A stretch of 64,000 bases of DNA, taken from the NCBI GenBank assembly GCA_016190245.1, contig JACPQY010000024.1:62001-126000 (forward strand), written 5' to 3'. The notes under the pieces were generated by a model. The model searched no databases. It saw only the letters and a program-made list of their open reading frames with translations, and was not told the DNA's origin. Of the stretch, positions 18,007 to 25,781 are shown in pieces. This stretch comes from Nitrospirota bacterium. GTDB lineage: Bacteria > JACPQY01. Both the position numbers and the translations under genes were made by a program. Each line of letters opens with the position of its first letter. Position 1 is the stretch's first letter.

Positions 18007-18947
18007 GACGTCTCTGATCCGACCGCATGGGCGATCAAACGACCCGTCTTGTGGAAAAAGACATCCTCAAGGTTCGGCTTCCTCAGGGAGACGGAGCGAA
18101 TTCGCCCCGGAAAGGCCTCGACGAGGCGGGGGATCACGTCTGCACCCTTCTCCACCTCAATCCGTAGGACGCCATCCGCGACCTCCACCCGCCGCCCGAG
18201 AAACTCGGCGACGCGCGTCGCCATCTCCGAACGAGCGTTTGCCTCAACCAGGATCACATCTCCCCCGACCTCTGCGGACAGATCACTGGGCCGCCCCTCG
18301 GCCACGAGACGTCCGCCGTCGAGGATGGCCACCCGATCGCACCGCTCGGCCTCGTCCATGAGGTGGGTTGTGAGGAGTACCGTTGCAGGTGCCTCGTCCC
18401 GCATCTTCCGGACGTAGGCCCAGAAATCAGCCCGCGCGGCGGGATCCAAGCCGGTGGTAGGTTCGTCCATGAGGACGAGTGAGGGCTCGTGCAGGAGAGC
18501 CTTGGCGATCTCGACCCTCCGCGCGAGCCCGCCGGACAGACGCCCCGCGCGGTCGGCGCGGCGGTCCTCCAGTCCGAACACACCCAGGAGACAGACGATT
18601 CGGTGACGAAGCGCCTCCGAAGCCAGACCGTACAGTCGCCCCTGGCAACGCAGGTTCTCTTCGACCGTCAGGTCGCGATCGAGGCTCGGGTGCTGGAACA
18701 CGATCCCGATTCGCCGCCTCACCAGGCTGGGCTGGATCCGAACATCGAGGCCCGCAATCCTGGCCTCGCCTTCCACGATCCGAAGGAGGGTGCTCAGGAG
18801 CCGGAACAGCGTGGTCTTGCCACTGCCATTGGGTCCGACCAGCGCGTACGTCGAGCCCGAGGGTACGCTGAGTGAGAGATCGCGCAGCGCGATCCGGTCG
18901 CCGTAGCGGTGGCCCAGACCTCGAACGTCTACTTCAGCCGCAACCAA
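17997..18947 (-). CDS. ABC transporter ATP-binding protein
   Basis: A 316-residue ATPase with Walker A GPNGSGKTT, Q-loop FQHPSLDRDLT, signature LSGGLARRVEIAKAL, Walker B LVLMDEP and the H-loop LLTTHLMDEAERC. A C-terminal domain of about 80 residues is typical of drug/polysaccharide-type (DrrA/CcmA-like) exporters. The frame extends to 19139, but family similarity begins at VAAEVDVRGLGHRYGD, so the start is placed at a TTG (18947) with AGGA nine bases upstream. It follows ctaB by 26 bases and overlaps the permease gene. Confidence 0.88.
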   Translation of the reverse strand: MVAAEVDVRGLGHRYGDRIALRDLSLSVPSGSTYALVGPNGSGKTTLFRLLSTLLRIVEGEARIAGLDVRIQPSLVRRRIGIVFQHPSLDRDLTVEENLRCQGRLYGLASEALRHRIVCLLGVFGLEDRRADRAGRLSGGLARRVEIAKALLHEPSLVLMDEPTTGLDPAARADFWAYVRKMRDEAPATVLLTTHLMDEAERCDRVAILDGGRLVAEGRPSDLSAEVGGDVILVEANARSEMATRVAEFLGRRVEVADGVLRIEVEKGADVIPRLVEAFPGRIRSVSLRKPNLEDVFFHKTGRLIAHAVGSETSWA

Positions 18948-18973
18948 TGAGAGGGATCCTTGATCTCGGAACC

Positions 18974-19894
18974 TTATCGGAGCAGGGCGGAGACCGCAAC
19001 GAGGGAAAGCGTGACAGGCAGGTAGGCGACGGAGGCGAGGAAAAGCCGGCGGGCGTTTGCGAGTGTCCTGTGGAGGCCAAACCCCAGACCGCGCCACAAG
19101 AAGAAGAGCCCGGCCGAGCCGACGGCTGCGAGCCCCCATGTCCCCCCCCCCGCCTCACGCAGAGCGAAAAGGCTGACCGCCACGAGCGCCAGTGTCGAGA
19201 AGATCGTCTGTCGCGCGGATCGGCTTCCGTCCGCATCGATCACCGAGATCATGGGCAGGTTCGCGCGGGCGTAGTCCTCCCGATACAGCCACGCCAGTGC
19301 GAGGAAGTGCGGGAACTGCCAGAGGAAGAGGAGCCCGAACAGCAGCCAGCCTCCCCACCCCACTTCTCCCCATGCCGCGGTCCACCCCATCAGGATCGGC
19401 AGGGCGCCGGGCACTGCGCCCACGATCAGGCACCACCAAGCGCGCCGCTTGAGCGGCGTGTAGACAAACAGGTAGAGGCCAAGGGTGACGGCCGAGAGCG
19501 TAGCCGTCAGCGCGCTCGCACCGCCGTAGAGGCAGGCAAGACCGGCCGTTGCGAGGAGCACCCCCAGGACGGCCGCTTCGAGCGGGGAGACACGTCCGGC
19601 CGGGAGAGGGCGATTTCGCGTTCGCAACATCAAGGCGTCGGTCTCCCGCTCGAGGAACATGTTGAGCGCACCCGCTCCCGCCGCGCTCAGTCCTGTGCCG
19701 AGCAAAGTCCAGAACAAGACGATGGGCCCCGGACCCGGCCGGGCCGCCACGAGGAACCCCGCGAGGGCGCTCAGGATGACCATGAGGGTGATGCCGGGCT
19801 TCGTCAGCTCCAGGTAGTCCGCCGCCCGGCTTCGCGTGTCGGCTATCGGCCTGCGGCTCGCGACGGACGCAACACCGCTTCGCAGATCCGCCAT
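18974..19894 (-). CDS. ctaB: Protoheme IX farnesyltransferase (haem O synthase)
   Basis: A 306-residue UbiA-family prenyltransferase with about nine membrane segments. The Asp-rich sites are recognisable: NMFLERETDALMLRTRNRPLP for farnesyl diphosphate/Mg binding and YTPLKRRAWWCLIVGAVPGALP. It adds farnesyl to haem b to make haem O for haem-copper oxidases; CtaA, encoded just upstream, converts haem O to haem A. The start codon shares one base with the ctaA stop, so the two are translated together. Confidence 0.95.
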   Translation of the reverse strand: MADLRSGVASVASRRPIADTRSRAADYLELTKPGITLMVILSALAGFLVAARPGPGPIVLFWTLLGTGLSAAGAGALNMFLERETDALMLRTRNRPLPAGRVSPLEAAVLGVLLATAGLACLYGGASALTATLSAVTLGLYLFVYTPLKRRAWWCLIVGAVPGALPILMGWTAAWGEVGWGGWLLFGLLFLWQFPHFLALAWLYREDYARANLPMISVIDADGSRSARQTIFSTLALVAVSLFALREAGGGTWGLAAVGSAGLFFLWRGLGFGLHRTLANARRLFLASVAYLPVTLSLVAVSALLR

Positions 19895-20784
19895 CAGGAA
19901 GCCGCCATGTCCGGAGAAGGTTGAAGTTCCCCCTCGGATCGCTCCAGCAGGGGGGGCAAGGCGAGTGAGACCATGATCGCAAGCAACAGCGCACCCACAC
20001 CCACGTGCGCCGTCGCGATCCCGGCACGCCAGACCCCCCTCCAGGCAAGAATTCCGAGGAGAAGTTGAATCCCCAGGAGGATGTGAGAAACCCGCAGGCC
20101 GGCCAACCCCGGCTCGATCCTACGCAGGCGCGTGGTCGAGACTCCCACAAGCGCGGCCACCGTCACCGCGCCCAGGACGTGAACGATCAGCCCCTTGCCG
20201 GTGTGCCTGAGCATCGCGCCGAGAATGAGCTGCACGTAGATGGCACCGGCCGCAATGGCGCAAAAGAGGAAAGCTGACCGACGGGCCCCACCGGGGCTCT
20301 CGCTTGGCGAGCGAACCCGCTCCGGCGACGTCGCCACGGCCACCACCACCAGAGCCGAGAAGATCGCCTGCGCCAGGCAAGCGTGGCCGATGGACACGGC
20401 CGGAGGAAGGCGCATCAGCACCGTGATTCCACCCAACAGGGCCTGGAGAACGATCGCCCCGAGCGCGCCGTACGCCAGGCCCCTTACCCAAACTCGTTCT
20501 TCGCGCGGGCCGAGGGTGAAGGCCAGAATCGCCACCATCAGGCCCACCGTGCCGGCGATCATGCGGTGCCCATGTTCATAGAGCACGCCTCCCACCATGG
20601 GAGGGAAGAAGCGGCCGTACGAAAGCGGCCAGTCAGGGACGGCGAGACCGGAGCCGGTGCTCGTCACCGTGCCTCCGGCAAGGATCAGGAGAAACGTGGC
20701 GGCTGCCGTGACCACGGCGTACACGTGCAGAGCACCCCCTCGGATTGGGGTTCTTGGTATTGAGGAGACCATGGTCCTCCACAT
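19894..20784 (-). CDS. ctaA: Haem A synthase (COX15/CtaA family)
   Basis: 296 residues with about eight membrane segments in two similar four-helix halves. The conserved GGTVTSTGSGLAVPDWPLSYG start and the histidines of EHGHRMIAG, SIGHACLAQ, LIVHVLGA and TAHVGVG would bind haem b and the haem O substrate. It oxidises the C8 methyl of haem O. ATG 20784 is used; ATG 20772 (with GGAGG only three bases before it) is possible. It heads a compact minus-strand operon running through ctaB, the ABC pair, sco and DUF420. Confidence 0.93.
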   Translation of the reverse strand: MWRTMVSSIPRTPIRGGALHVYAVVTAAATFLLILAGGTVTSTGSGLAVPDWPLSYGRFFPPMVGGVLYEHGHRMIAGTVGLMVAILAFTLGPREERVWVRGLAYGALGAIVLQALLGGITVLMRLPPAVSIGHACLAQAIFSALVVVAVATSPERVRSPSESPGGARRSAFLFCAIAAGAIYVQLILGAMLRHTGKGLIVHVLGAVTVAALVGVSTTRLRRIEPGLAGLRVSHILLGIQLLLGILAWRGVWRAGIATAHVGVGALLLAIMVSLALPPLLERSEGELQPSPDMAAS

Positions 20785-20943
20785 GTGTACCGCGTTGGTC
20801 CAGAAATGTCAACAATGACGAGCGACCAAGGACGCCGCGATCGTTTTCGCCGCCCCTTCACGCCGCACGCGAGTGAGCCATCAAGCGGCCACTGGGTCTT
20901 GCCGCTCGAAGCGGCGGACCGTCGGCCTGCCGTGGAGATTGTC

Positions 20944-22065
20944 CTACCGAGAACGACCCGCCGCCTGCTCCCCTTCGCCAAGCGACAAGGGGTCGTTCGA
21001 TTTCCCAGCACAATCAACGCAATGGACGTTCGGGACCTCGCGGCCTGCGGCCATGTCGGCCACCCAGTCACGGAGCCGGACTCCCTCCTCTGTGCTCGTG
21101 TAGAACCGCTCGGCGGGCAGGACGCAGTGGGCATCGGAGGCGGCCGTGAAGAAACGGAAATTCGGGGCGTCGGCGGCGATCGCCTGCGTTTGCTCCTCCA
21201 ACAGCCCCGGCCAGTCCTCCATCTGACCTCCCATCGCCGCGTAGATGAACATCTGCGCCTTGTCGGAGGCGTAGTTGAACTCGGACAGGCGCTGCTGCGG
21301 ATAGTACCTTGAGCCGGCGACCAACGCCTTGGCCATCGTCAACTCCTCAACCGGGGTGGTGGCCAATTCCGGGATCCACCCCGGGATGTTGGGCTCGGCC
21401 CCCCAGGCGCGGAGAGCCCGCGGAACGAAGTCCAGCGGCGCGACAGCCGCCCCCGAGTCCCCGAGCTGAGCGGCCCGGGAGTTCGGGTAGTGTTCCATGA
21501 TGTACGGGGCGTGGAGGAACGAGCCATACGAGCCGGCGCTGCAACCCGCCACGAAGATGAAATCCGGACCCGAGAAATTCCCGTAGAGCCAACCCGTCGC
21601 GGATGAGGCGTTGATGAATCCCGTGTGATGGATCGTCACCTCGGGCGAATCGCCCGTGCCCGGATAGATTGCCACTCGGTTGCCCCAGTGGGCGTCTCCG
21701 GTACAGTAGGGCACGAAGACAACGTACCAGTCCCGAAACGGGTTCTCGCCGTTCTCGAAGTCGAAGATTCCCGTGGTGCGTGGGGGCGCGTTTCCTTCCG
21801 CCACGGCATCCCTGAAAATGGCACCGGCCATTCCGCACGTGAGGGCATCCCAGCACGCCCCGCCGCCTTCAAGGTAGACGAGAACCCGGTTCACGGTGCC
21901 GGGGCGAACCCAGAAGGCGTACGGCGTGCCGCGCGAGCACACCGTTTCGCCCCCCGGTTCGATTCGAGTCCATCCGGCGGGGAGATCCGGCACGTGCTCG
22001 GATCCCGGGCCCGAACAGGAGCAGAGCCATCCCGCCAGGCACGCGAATGGGACGATCGTCCTCAC
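20944..22065 (-). CDS. Pectinacetylesterase/NOTUM-like secreted esterase, predicted lipoprotein
   Basis: 373 residues with an export signal ending in a Cys-containing lipobox (AGWLCSC). The alpha/beta-hydrolase features of the pectinacetylesterase/NOTUM family are present: an LEGGGACWD oxyanion-hole segment, the nucleophile Ser176 in VAGCSAGSYGS and a late His in SDAHCVLP. Family members remove acetyl groups from pectin or, in NOTUM, fatty acyl groups from proteins. It is coupled to the LuxC-like gene by a four-base overlap, so an acyl-releasing role feeding LuxE/LuxC is attractive but inferred. The Asp of the triad is not assigned. Confidence 0.82.
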   Translation of the reverse strand: MRTIVPFACLAGWLCSCSGPGSEHVPDLPAGWTRIEPGGETVCSRGTPYAFWVRPGTVNRVLVYLEGGGACWDALTCGMAGAIFRDAVAEGNAPPRTTGIFDFENGENPFRDWYVVFVPYCTGDAHWGNRVAIYPGTGDSPEVTIHHTGFINASSATGWLYGNFSGPDFIFVAGCSAGSYGSFLHAPYIMEHYPNSRAAQLGDSGAAVAPLDFVPRALRAWGAEPNIPGWIPELATTPVEELTMAKALVAGSRYYPQQRLSEFNYASDKAQMFIYAAMGGQMEDWPGLLEEQTQAIAADAPNFRFFTAASDAHCVLPAERFYTSTEEGVRLRDWVADMAAGREVPNVHCVDCAGKSNDPLSLGEGEQAAGRSR

Positions 22066-23672
22066 GCGTTCTTCCAGTCAACGAGGTCGCCGAGTACGCG
22101 CATGCCGTCGTGCGGCATGCCGGGATACATGCGCTCATGCTGGCCGATCGGCATGATGTTGCTCACCCCTCGCGCCGCAATCCGATCGCGCAGGCCGGGG
22201 ATGCGACTCAACGGGTGGATGCCGACGGTCGAGACCCCCGCGTGGAGATACCCCAGGCATCGTTCAAGCACATCCACCCGCCGCACGACGACAAGTCGGC
22301 ACATGGGGTGGTCGAGGAGGTTGAATTCCCCGGGCACGTAGACGACGGCGGAGCCCAGTCGCCCATCCTCCCCATTCACGAACCAGCGCGCCTGCGACAG
22401 AGTGCCTCTCCGCAGCCGGCGGATCTGTCCGGCAAGCAGGGGCGGGACGAGGTTGGTCACCTGCCTGTCCCACTCCCTCAGCGCCAAGCTCAGGACCCTC
22501 GCGTACTCCAGCGCCTGGGCTTCGCTGCCTTCGACATAGTGGACCAGCGAGGCGATGCAGGCCTTCTGATTCCAGATCATGGAATCTCCGGCCGCTCTGG
22601 CCGCGACTTCCTCCAACGGGTCCGAAAACGCCTCCCGGCCGATCCACGTCACGCCATAGCGGGGATTGAACGTGATGACGCGGTTGTACAGGGCGCGTGC
22701 GCGAACGCTCGCGACGGCATCCGGGGCGCCCCACACGACGATCCGATCAAAGAAGAGCGGCGAGAAAAGGACATCCTCCAGACCGGCATCCCCTCCCTGC
22801 CAGTAGACAATCGAGGTGTGGCGAGTCAACGGATGATCCGGCACGTGCCTCGCCATCGCGAGTCCCAAGAGGGCGCCTGGAATCAAGGCGCCACTCGGGG
22901 ACTTGATGACGGACGCCGATTTCGTCGCGAAGGCCCTGAGCGCGGACACGATGGGGACGGCCGGCGAATTTCCCGCCGTGATGTGCAACTGGCGGGTGGG
23001 CATGGCCCGCACCCAGGTGTCGGTGCCGCCGGCAAAGGGGGCCGGGCCCATCGCGGTCGAAAGGCCCGTGACGCTCGGCCGCCCGGTACGGACCCATCCG
23101 CTCAGATACTCCGAGCCGGGCCGGTTCAAGAAACTCAACTCATCGTCCACCATGCGGATCGCCGTCTCCGGATTCAGCAGGGCCGAGAACGTGCCGTAGG
23201 CCGCCTTCAGAAAACCCTCCGGCATTTCACTCGACAGGAGCGAGAGCTCCAGTCCGCGCGCCGCATACTCCGATTCGATGGAAACCGCGCCGCTCAGCGC
23301 GGCGAGAAAAGACGAAATCCCTTCCATGGGCAGGGAATACAGCTCGTCCGCCAGGGCCGCGAAATCGGTCTCCCCGATCTCCTCGGGTCGGAAGAGCGGC
23401 ATGATCTGGTAGAGGAATCCGTCGCGGTACGCGGACCGGGCGCGGTCGATCATCGGTTCGCGCAGAACCTGGACATCGGCCAGCTTCAGGTATGCAGCCT
23501 GGCGCGGCGAGAGCCCTTTCTCACGGGCCTCCCGATCGAAGGCGGCGCGAACGGCATCCACCTGCGCGTGCGGCGGGTATCGGAGTGTCCCTCGGATCAT
23601 GAAGGGCAGTTCCACGAAGACGTCGTTCCCGTCGGTCTGAGCGGGAAGAATCCCTGGGTTCGCTGTGCTCAT
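22062..23672 (-). CDS. LuxC-type acyl-CoA/acyl-protein reductase
   Basis: About 536 residues of the LuxC family, related to aldehyde dehydrogenases. The glycine-containing nucleotide region (HITAGNSPAVPIVSALRAFATKSA) and the catalytic-cysteine segment WNQKACIAS are visible. LuxC proteins reduce long-chain acyl groups, received from an acylated LuxE partner, to fatty aldehydes with NADPH. The LuxE-like gene ends just upstream, and no luciferase (LuxA/LuxB) or LuxD gene is nearby, so bioluminescence is not indicated. Start choices are a GTG (23681) and ATGs at 23678 and 23672; the last has AGGTG at a good distance. Confidence 0.88.
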   Translation of the reverse strand: MSTANPGILPAQTDGNDVFVELPFMIRGTLRYPPHAQVDAVRAAFDREAREKGLSPRQAAYLKLADVQVLREPMIDRARSAYRDGFLYQIMPLFRPEEIGETDFAALADELYSLPMEGISSFLAALSGAVSIESEYAARGLELSLLSSEMPEGFLKAAYGTFSALLNPETAIRMVDDELSFLNRPGSEYLSGWVRTGRPSVTGLSTAMGPAPFAGGTDTWVRAMPTRQLHITAGNSPAVPIVSALRAFATKSASVIKSPSGALIPGALLGLAMARHVPDHPLTRHTSIVYWQGGDAGLEDVLFSPLFFDRIVVWGAPDAVASVRARALYNRVITFNPRYGVTWIGREAFSDPLEEVAARAAGDSMIWNQKACIASLVHYVEGSEAQALEYARVLSLALREWDRQVTNLVPPLLAGQIRRLRRGTLSQARWFVNGEDGRLGSAVVYVPGEFNLLDHPMCRLVVVRRVDVLERCLGYLHAGVSTVGIHPLSRIPGLRDRIAARGVSNIMPIGQHERMYPGMPHDGMRVLGDLVDWKNA

Positions 23673-23681
23673 GAGCATCAC

Positions 23682-25022
23682 CTACGCTCGCACGGTGGCC
23701 ATGACGCCACCGCACCCCTTCACTTCCCTGCCGGGGGCGCGAGTCACCTCACCCACCAGGGCCGGACCGCTCAGCCCGCACGGGCACGCCTCATCCACAA
23801 GGTGTACCAGGTCACCGCTGATGATGAACCCCGGGTAGGAGACGGCAAACGGATCGAGGAAACCGAAGATCCCCCGCAGATCGCGGCCCGCCATGGGCGA
23901 GAGAGATTCATCGAGGATGACGGGTTCGATCAGCGGCGGCAGGTGGTAGCGGTCCCCCGTGCACCGCAAGAACGCTCCGTTCATCTCACTCATCGAGTAC
24001 CCCTCCATGATGAGATCTTTCGGCACACCGAACGTGTTGCCGATCATGCGAACCAGAACATCCCGTTCGATCTTCTCTCCTTCGAAGCTTTTCCACCCTC
24101 CGCCGAAAACGATCATGCTCTGGGGCGGCAGGGAGACCTTCCGGCCCGAGGCGAGAACCAGCTCGCACATTTTCTTAACCTGGAACGGGGCGCCGAACAG
24201 CACCACGCTCCGGCCGGTGGCGGCGGTGCCGGCCATGGCGTCCATGAGCCTGCGGTAGTTCTCCTCCTCCCGGTCAACGGTGAGGTCCTTGAACCGCAGA
24301 AGAAGTTTCATTTCCTGCTCGTCCTTGGGCCCGCGCCTGAGGATCCGGATCGCGTCCGGGATGATTTCCGTTTCGTAGAGGAAGTGGGACTCGGCTGCGA
24401 AATTCCCGATGAGCTGTCCGACCAGTTGGATGCCCAGTCGGCCGCCACGAAAGCCGAGAACGAAGGCCGAGAACTCCTGTCCCATCACGAAGCCCTTCTC
24501 CAGAAGCATGAACGAGAGGTAGTTGAAGCTGTTGTTCATGAGGCTGTTCCATGTGTACTCGTCGCGCGGGACGAACGAGAAGAGGCCGGACGTCCCGCTG
24601 GAGAAGAGGACCTGCACGCCGCACGTCTCAAGGTACGCCACCCAATCGCCGACCGTGCCCAGTCCGTCGTGTGGAGCCTCGAGACGCTCGTGGTAGATCT
24701 CGCCCAGCCATCGCGTCATCGCGCCGAAGTCCTTCAGGTCCATCCATTCGGGGTTGTAGGACTTGAACACGTCGTCGGTGGACATCAGATCCGTCTTGAT
24801 CGTCTCCAGGCCGACGTCCTCCCCCTGTCCGGACTCCTCGACCCACCTGCGGTAGATCGGGATGCACTCGAAGTACCGCCGGTGGTTGAGGAGAATGACC
24901 TCCTCGCGGAGCCTGCGGCCCGCGTCCGGGTCGACCGCTTCTTTCCGCGCCCACACTTGGGTGAATTCCCTCAATTGATCGTGGACCTCGCGGAGTCGGG
25001 ACATTTTCGCATCAGGATTCAT
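23682..25022 (-). CDS. LuxE-type acyl-protein synthetase
   Basis: A 446-residue adenylate-forming enzyme of the LuxE family. Motifs include SSGTSGLFSFVPRD (phosphate-binding loop), FGGGWKSFEGEKI and the GYSMSEMNG segment that stands in for the usual YGxTE. LuxE activates fatty acids as acyl-AMP and passes them to a cysteine and then to LuxC for reduction. The ATG at 25022 is preceded by AAAGGAGGG at ideal spacing, and the start overlaps the end of the TetR gene by 11 bases. The three-gene coupling tetR-luxE-luxC indicates one transcript. Confidence 0.87.
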   Translation of the reverse strand: MNPDAKMSRLREVHDQLREFTQVWARKEAVDPDAGRRLREEVILLNHRRYFECIPIYRRWVEESGQGEDVGLETIKTDLMSTDDVFKSYNPEWMDLKDFGAMTRWLGEIYHERLEAPHDGLGTVGDWVAYLETCGVQVLFSSGTSGLFSFVPRDEYTWNSLMNNSFNYLSFMLLEKGFVMGQEFSAFVLGFRGGRLGIQLVGQLIGNFAAESHFLYETEIIPDAIRILRRGPKDEQEMKLLLRFKDLTVDREEENYRRLMDAMAGTAATGRSVVLFGAPFQVKKMCELVLASGRKVSLPPQSMIVFGGGWKSFEGEKIERDVLVRMIGNTFGVPKDLIMEGYSMSEMNGAFLRCTGDRYHLPPLIEPVILDESLSPMAGRDLRGIFGFLDPFAVSYPGFIISGDLVHLVDEACPCGLSGPALVGEVTRAPGREVKGCGGVMATVRA

Positions 25023-25653
25023 TGGACCCTCCTTTCTGTGATTCATCCGCGTTCGCGGCACCCGCGTTGAGTCCGAGAAAACCCCTCGTCAAGAGGTCCG
25101 TCATGAACGACCGAACCCGCGCGGGATCGCGTTCGCCTTCCTCCAGCGAACTCGCGTAACCAAAGACTTGGTAGATCTTGTAGAACGTGTAGGCCAGCAG
25201 GCGAGGGTCGTTGGTACGGACGCTGCCCTCGGCCACGCCCTGCCGTATCTGGTCTTCGATCCAAGAGACGGCCGTGCGCTCGAGATCCAGGACGAACGAG
25301 TGCAGATGCGTGGCCATGAGATCCGGCTCGCGCATCAAGGCGCGGCTCAGGAACGGATCGCTCATGATTTGCTCGATGACGGAGCAGAAGACCGCCAGCA
25401 ACTTCTCGGGAACCGGCTGCGCGGGCTGCATCGCCTGCTTCGCGATCCCCCAGAGCTTGGCGGCTTCGAGGTTCATCGTTTGCACGAAGAGGTCGTCCTT
25501 CGAGGATACATAGTTGTAGACCGTTCCCTTCCCAACGTTTGCGTCCCGGGCTATGTCGTCCACGCTCGATTTTCGGAAACCATAGCGTTCGAAATTCCTT
25601 TTTGCGGCAGCGAGGATGCGTTCTCTTGAATCGTTTGTCTTGTTGTTGCGCAT
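25012..25653 (-). CDS. TetR family transcriptional regulator
   Basis: 213 residues with the TetR helix-turn-helix at the N-terminus (RERILAAAKRNFERYGFRKSSVDDIARDANVGKGTVYNYV, about 9-48) and an all-helical ligand domain. It is the first gene of the operon with the LuxE-like and LuxC-like enzymes. A 42-base inverted repeat begins nine bases before its start codon, so autoregulation is likely. By analogy with fatty-acid-responsive TetR repressors, the ligand may be an acyl-CoA or fatty acid; this is inference from context only. Confidence 0.92.
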   Translation of the reverse strand: MRNNKTNDSRERILAAAKRNFERYGFRKSSVDDIARDANVGKGTVYNYVSSKDDLFVQTMNLEAAKLWGIAKQAMQPAQPVPEKLLAVFCSVIEQIMSDPFLSRALMREPDLMATHLHSFVLDLERTAVSWIEDQIRQGVAEGSVRTNDPRLLAYTFYKIYQVFGYASSLEEGERDPARVRSFMTDLLTRGFLGLNAGAANADESQKGGSNES

Positions 25654-25661
25654 AGTTGATC

Positions 25662-25703
25662 GTAGATGACTACATGACTGCTTCAGTCATATAGTCACTC
25701 TAC
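25662..25703. promoter_or_regulatory. Operator candidate of the TetR/LuxE/LuxC operon
   Basis: The arms TGACTACATGACTG (25667-25680) and CAGTCATATAGTCA (25684-25697) are reverse complements except for one base, around a CTT centre. The symmetry extends to GTAGA...TCTAC with a one-base shift. It lies just upstream of the TetR start at 25653, where a self-binding repressor would act, and contains two TGACT half-sites per arm. Confidence 0.75.
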
Positions 25704-25781
25704 AGAAAACACGTCCACCTGTCAAGCCCCTCCCGGATCGACGCCGGCCCGAGATCCGGGTTACGATATGCCTGATCGAGG

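Noticed and set aside
22047-25070. A 1007-codon open frame on the plus strand across the luxC/luxE region
   Set aside because: It is antisense to two clearly recognisable enzymes, has no family motif, and its length is a side effect of high GC codon bias.
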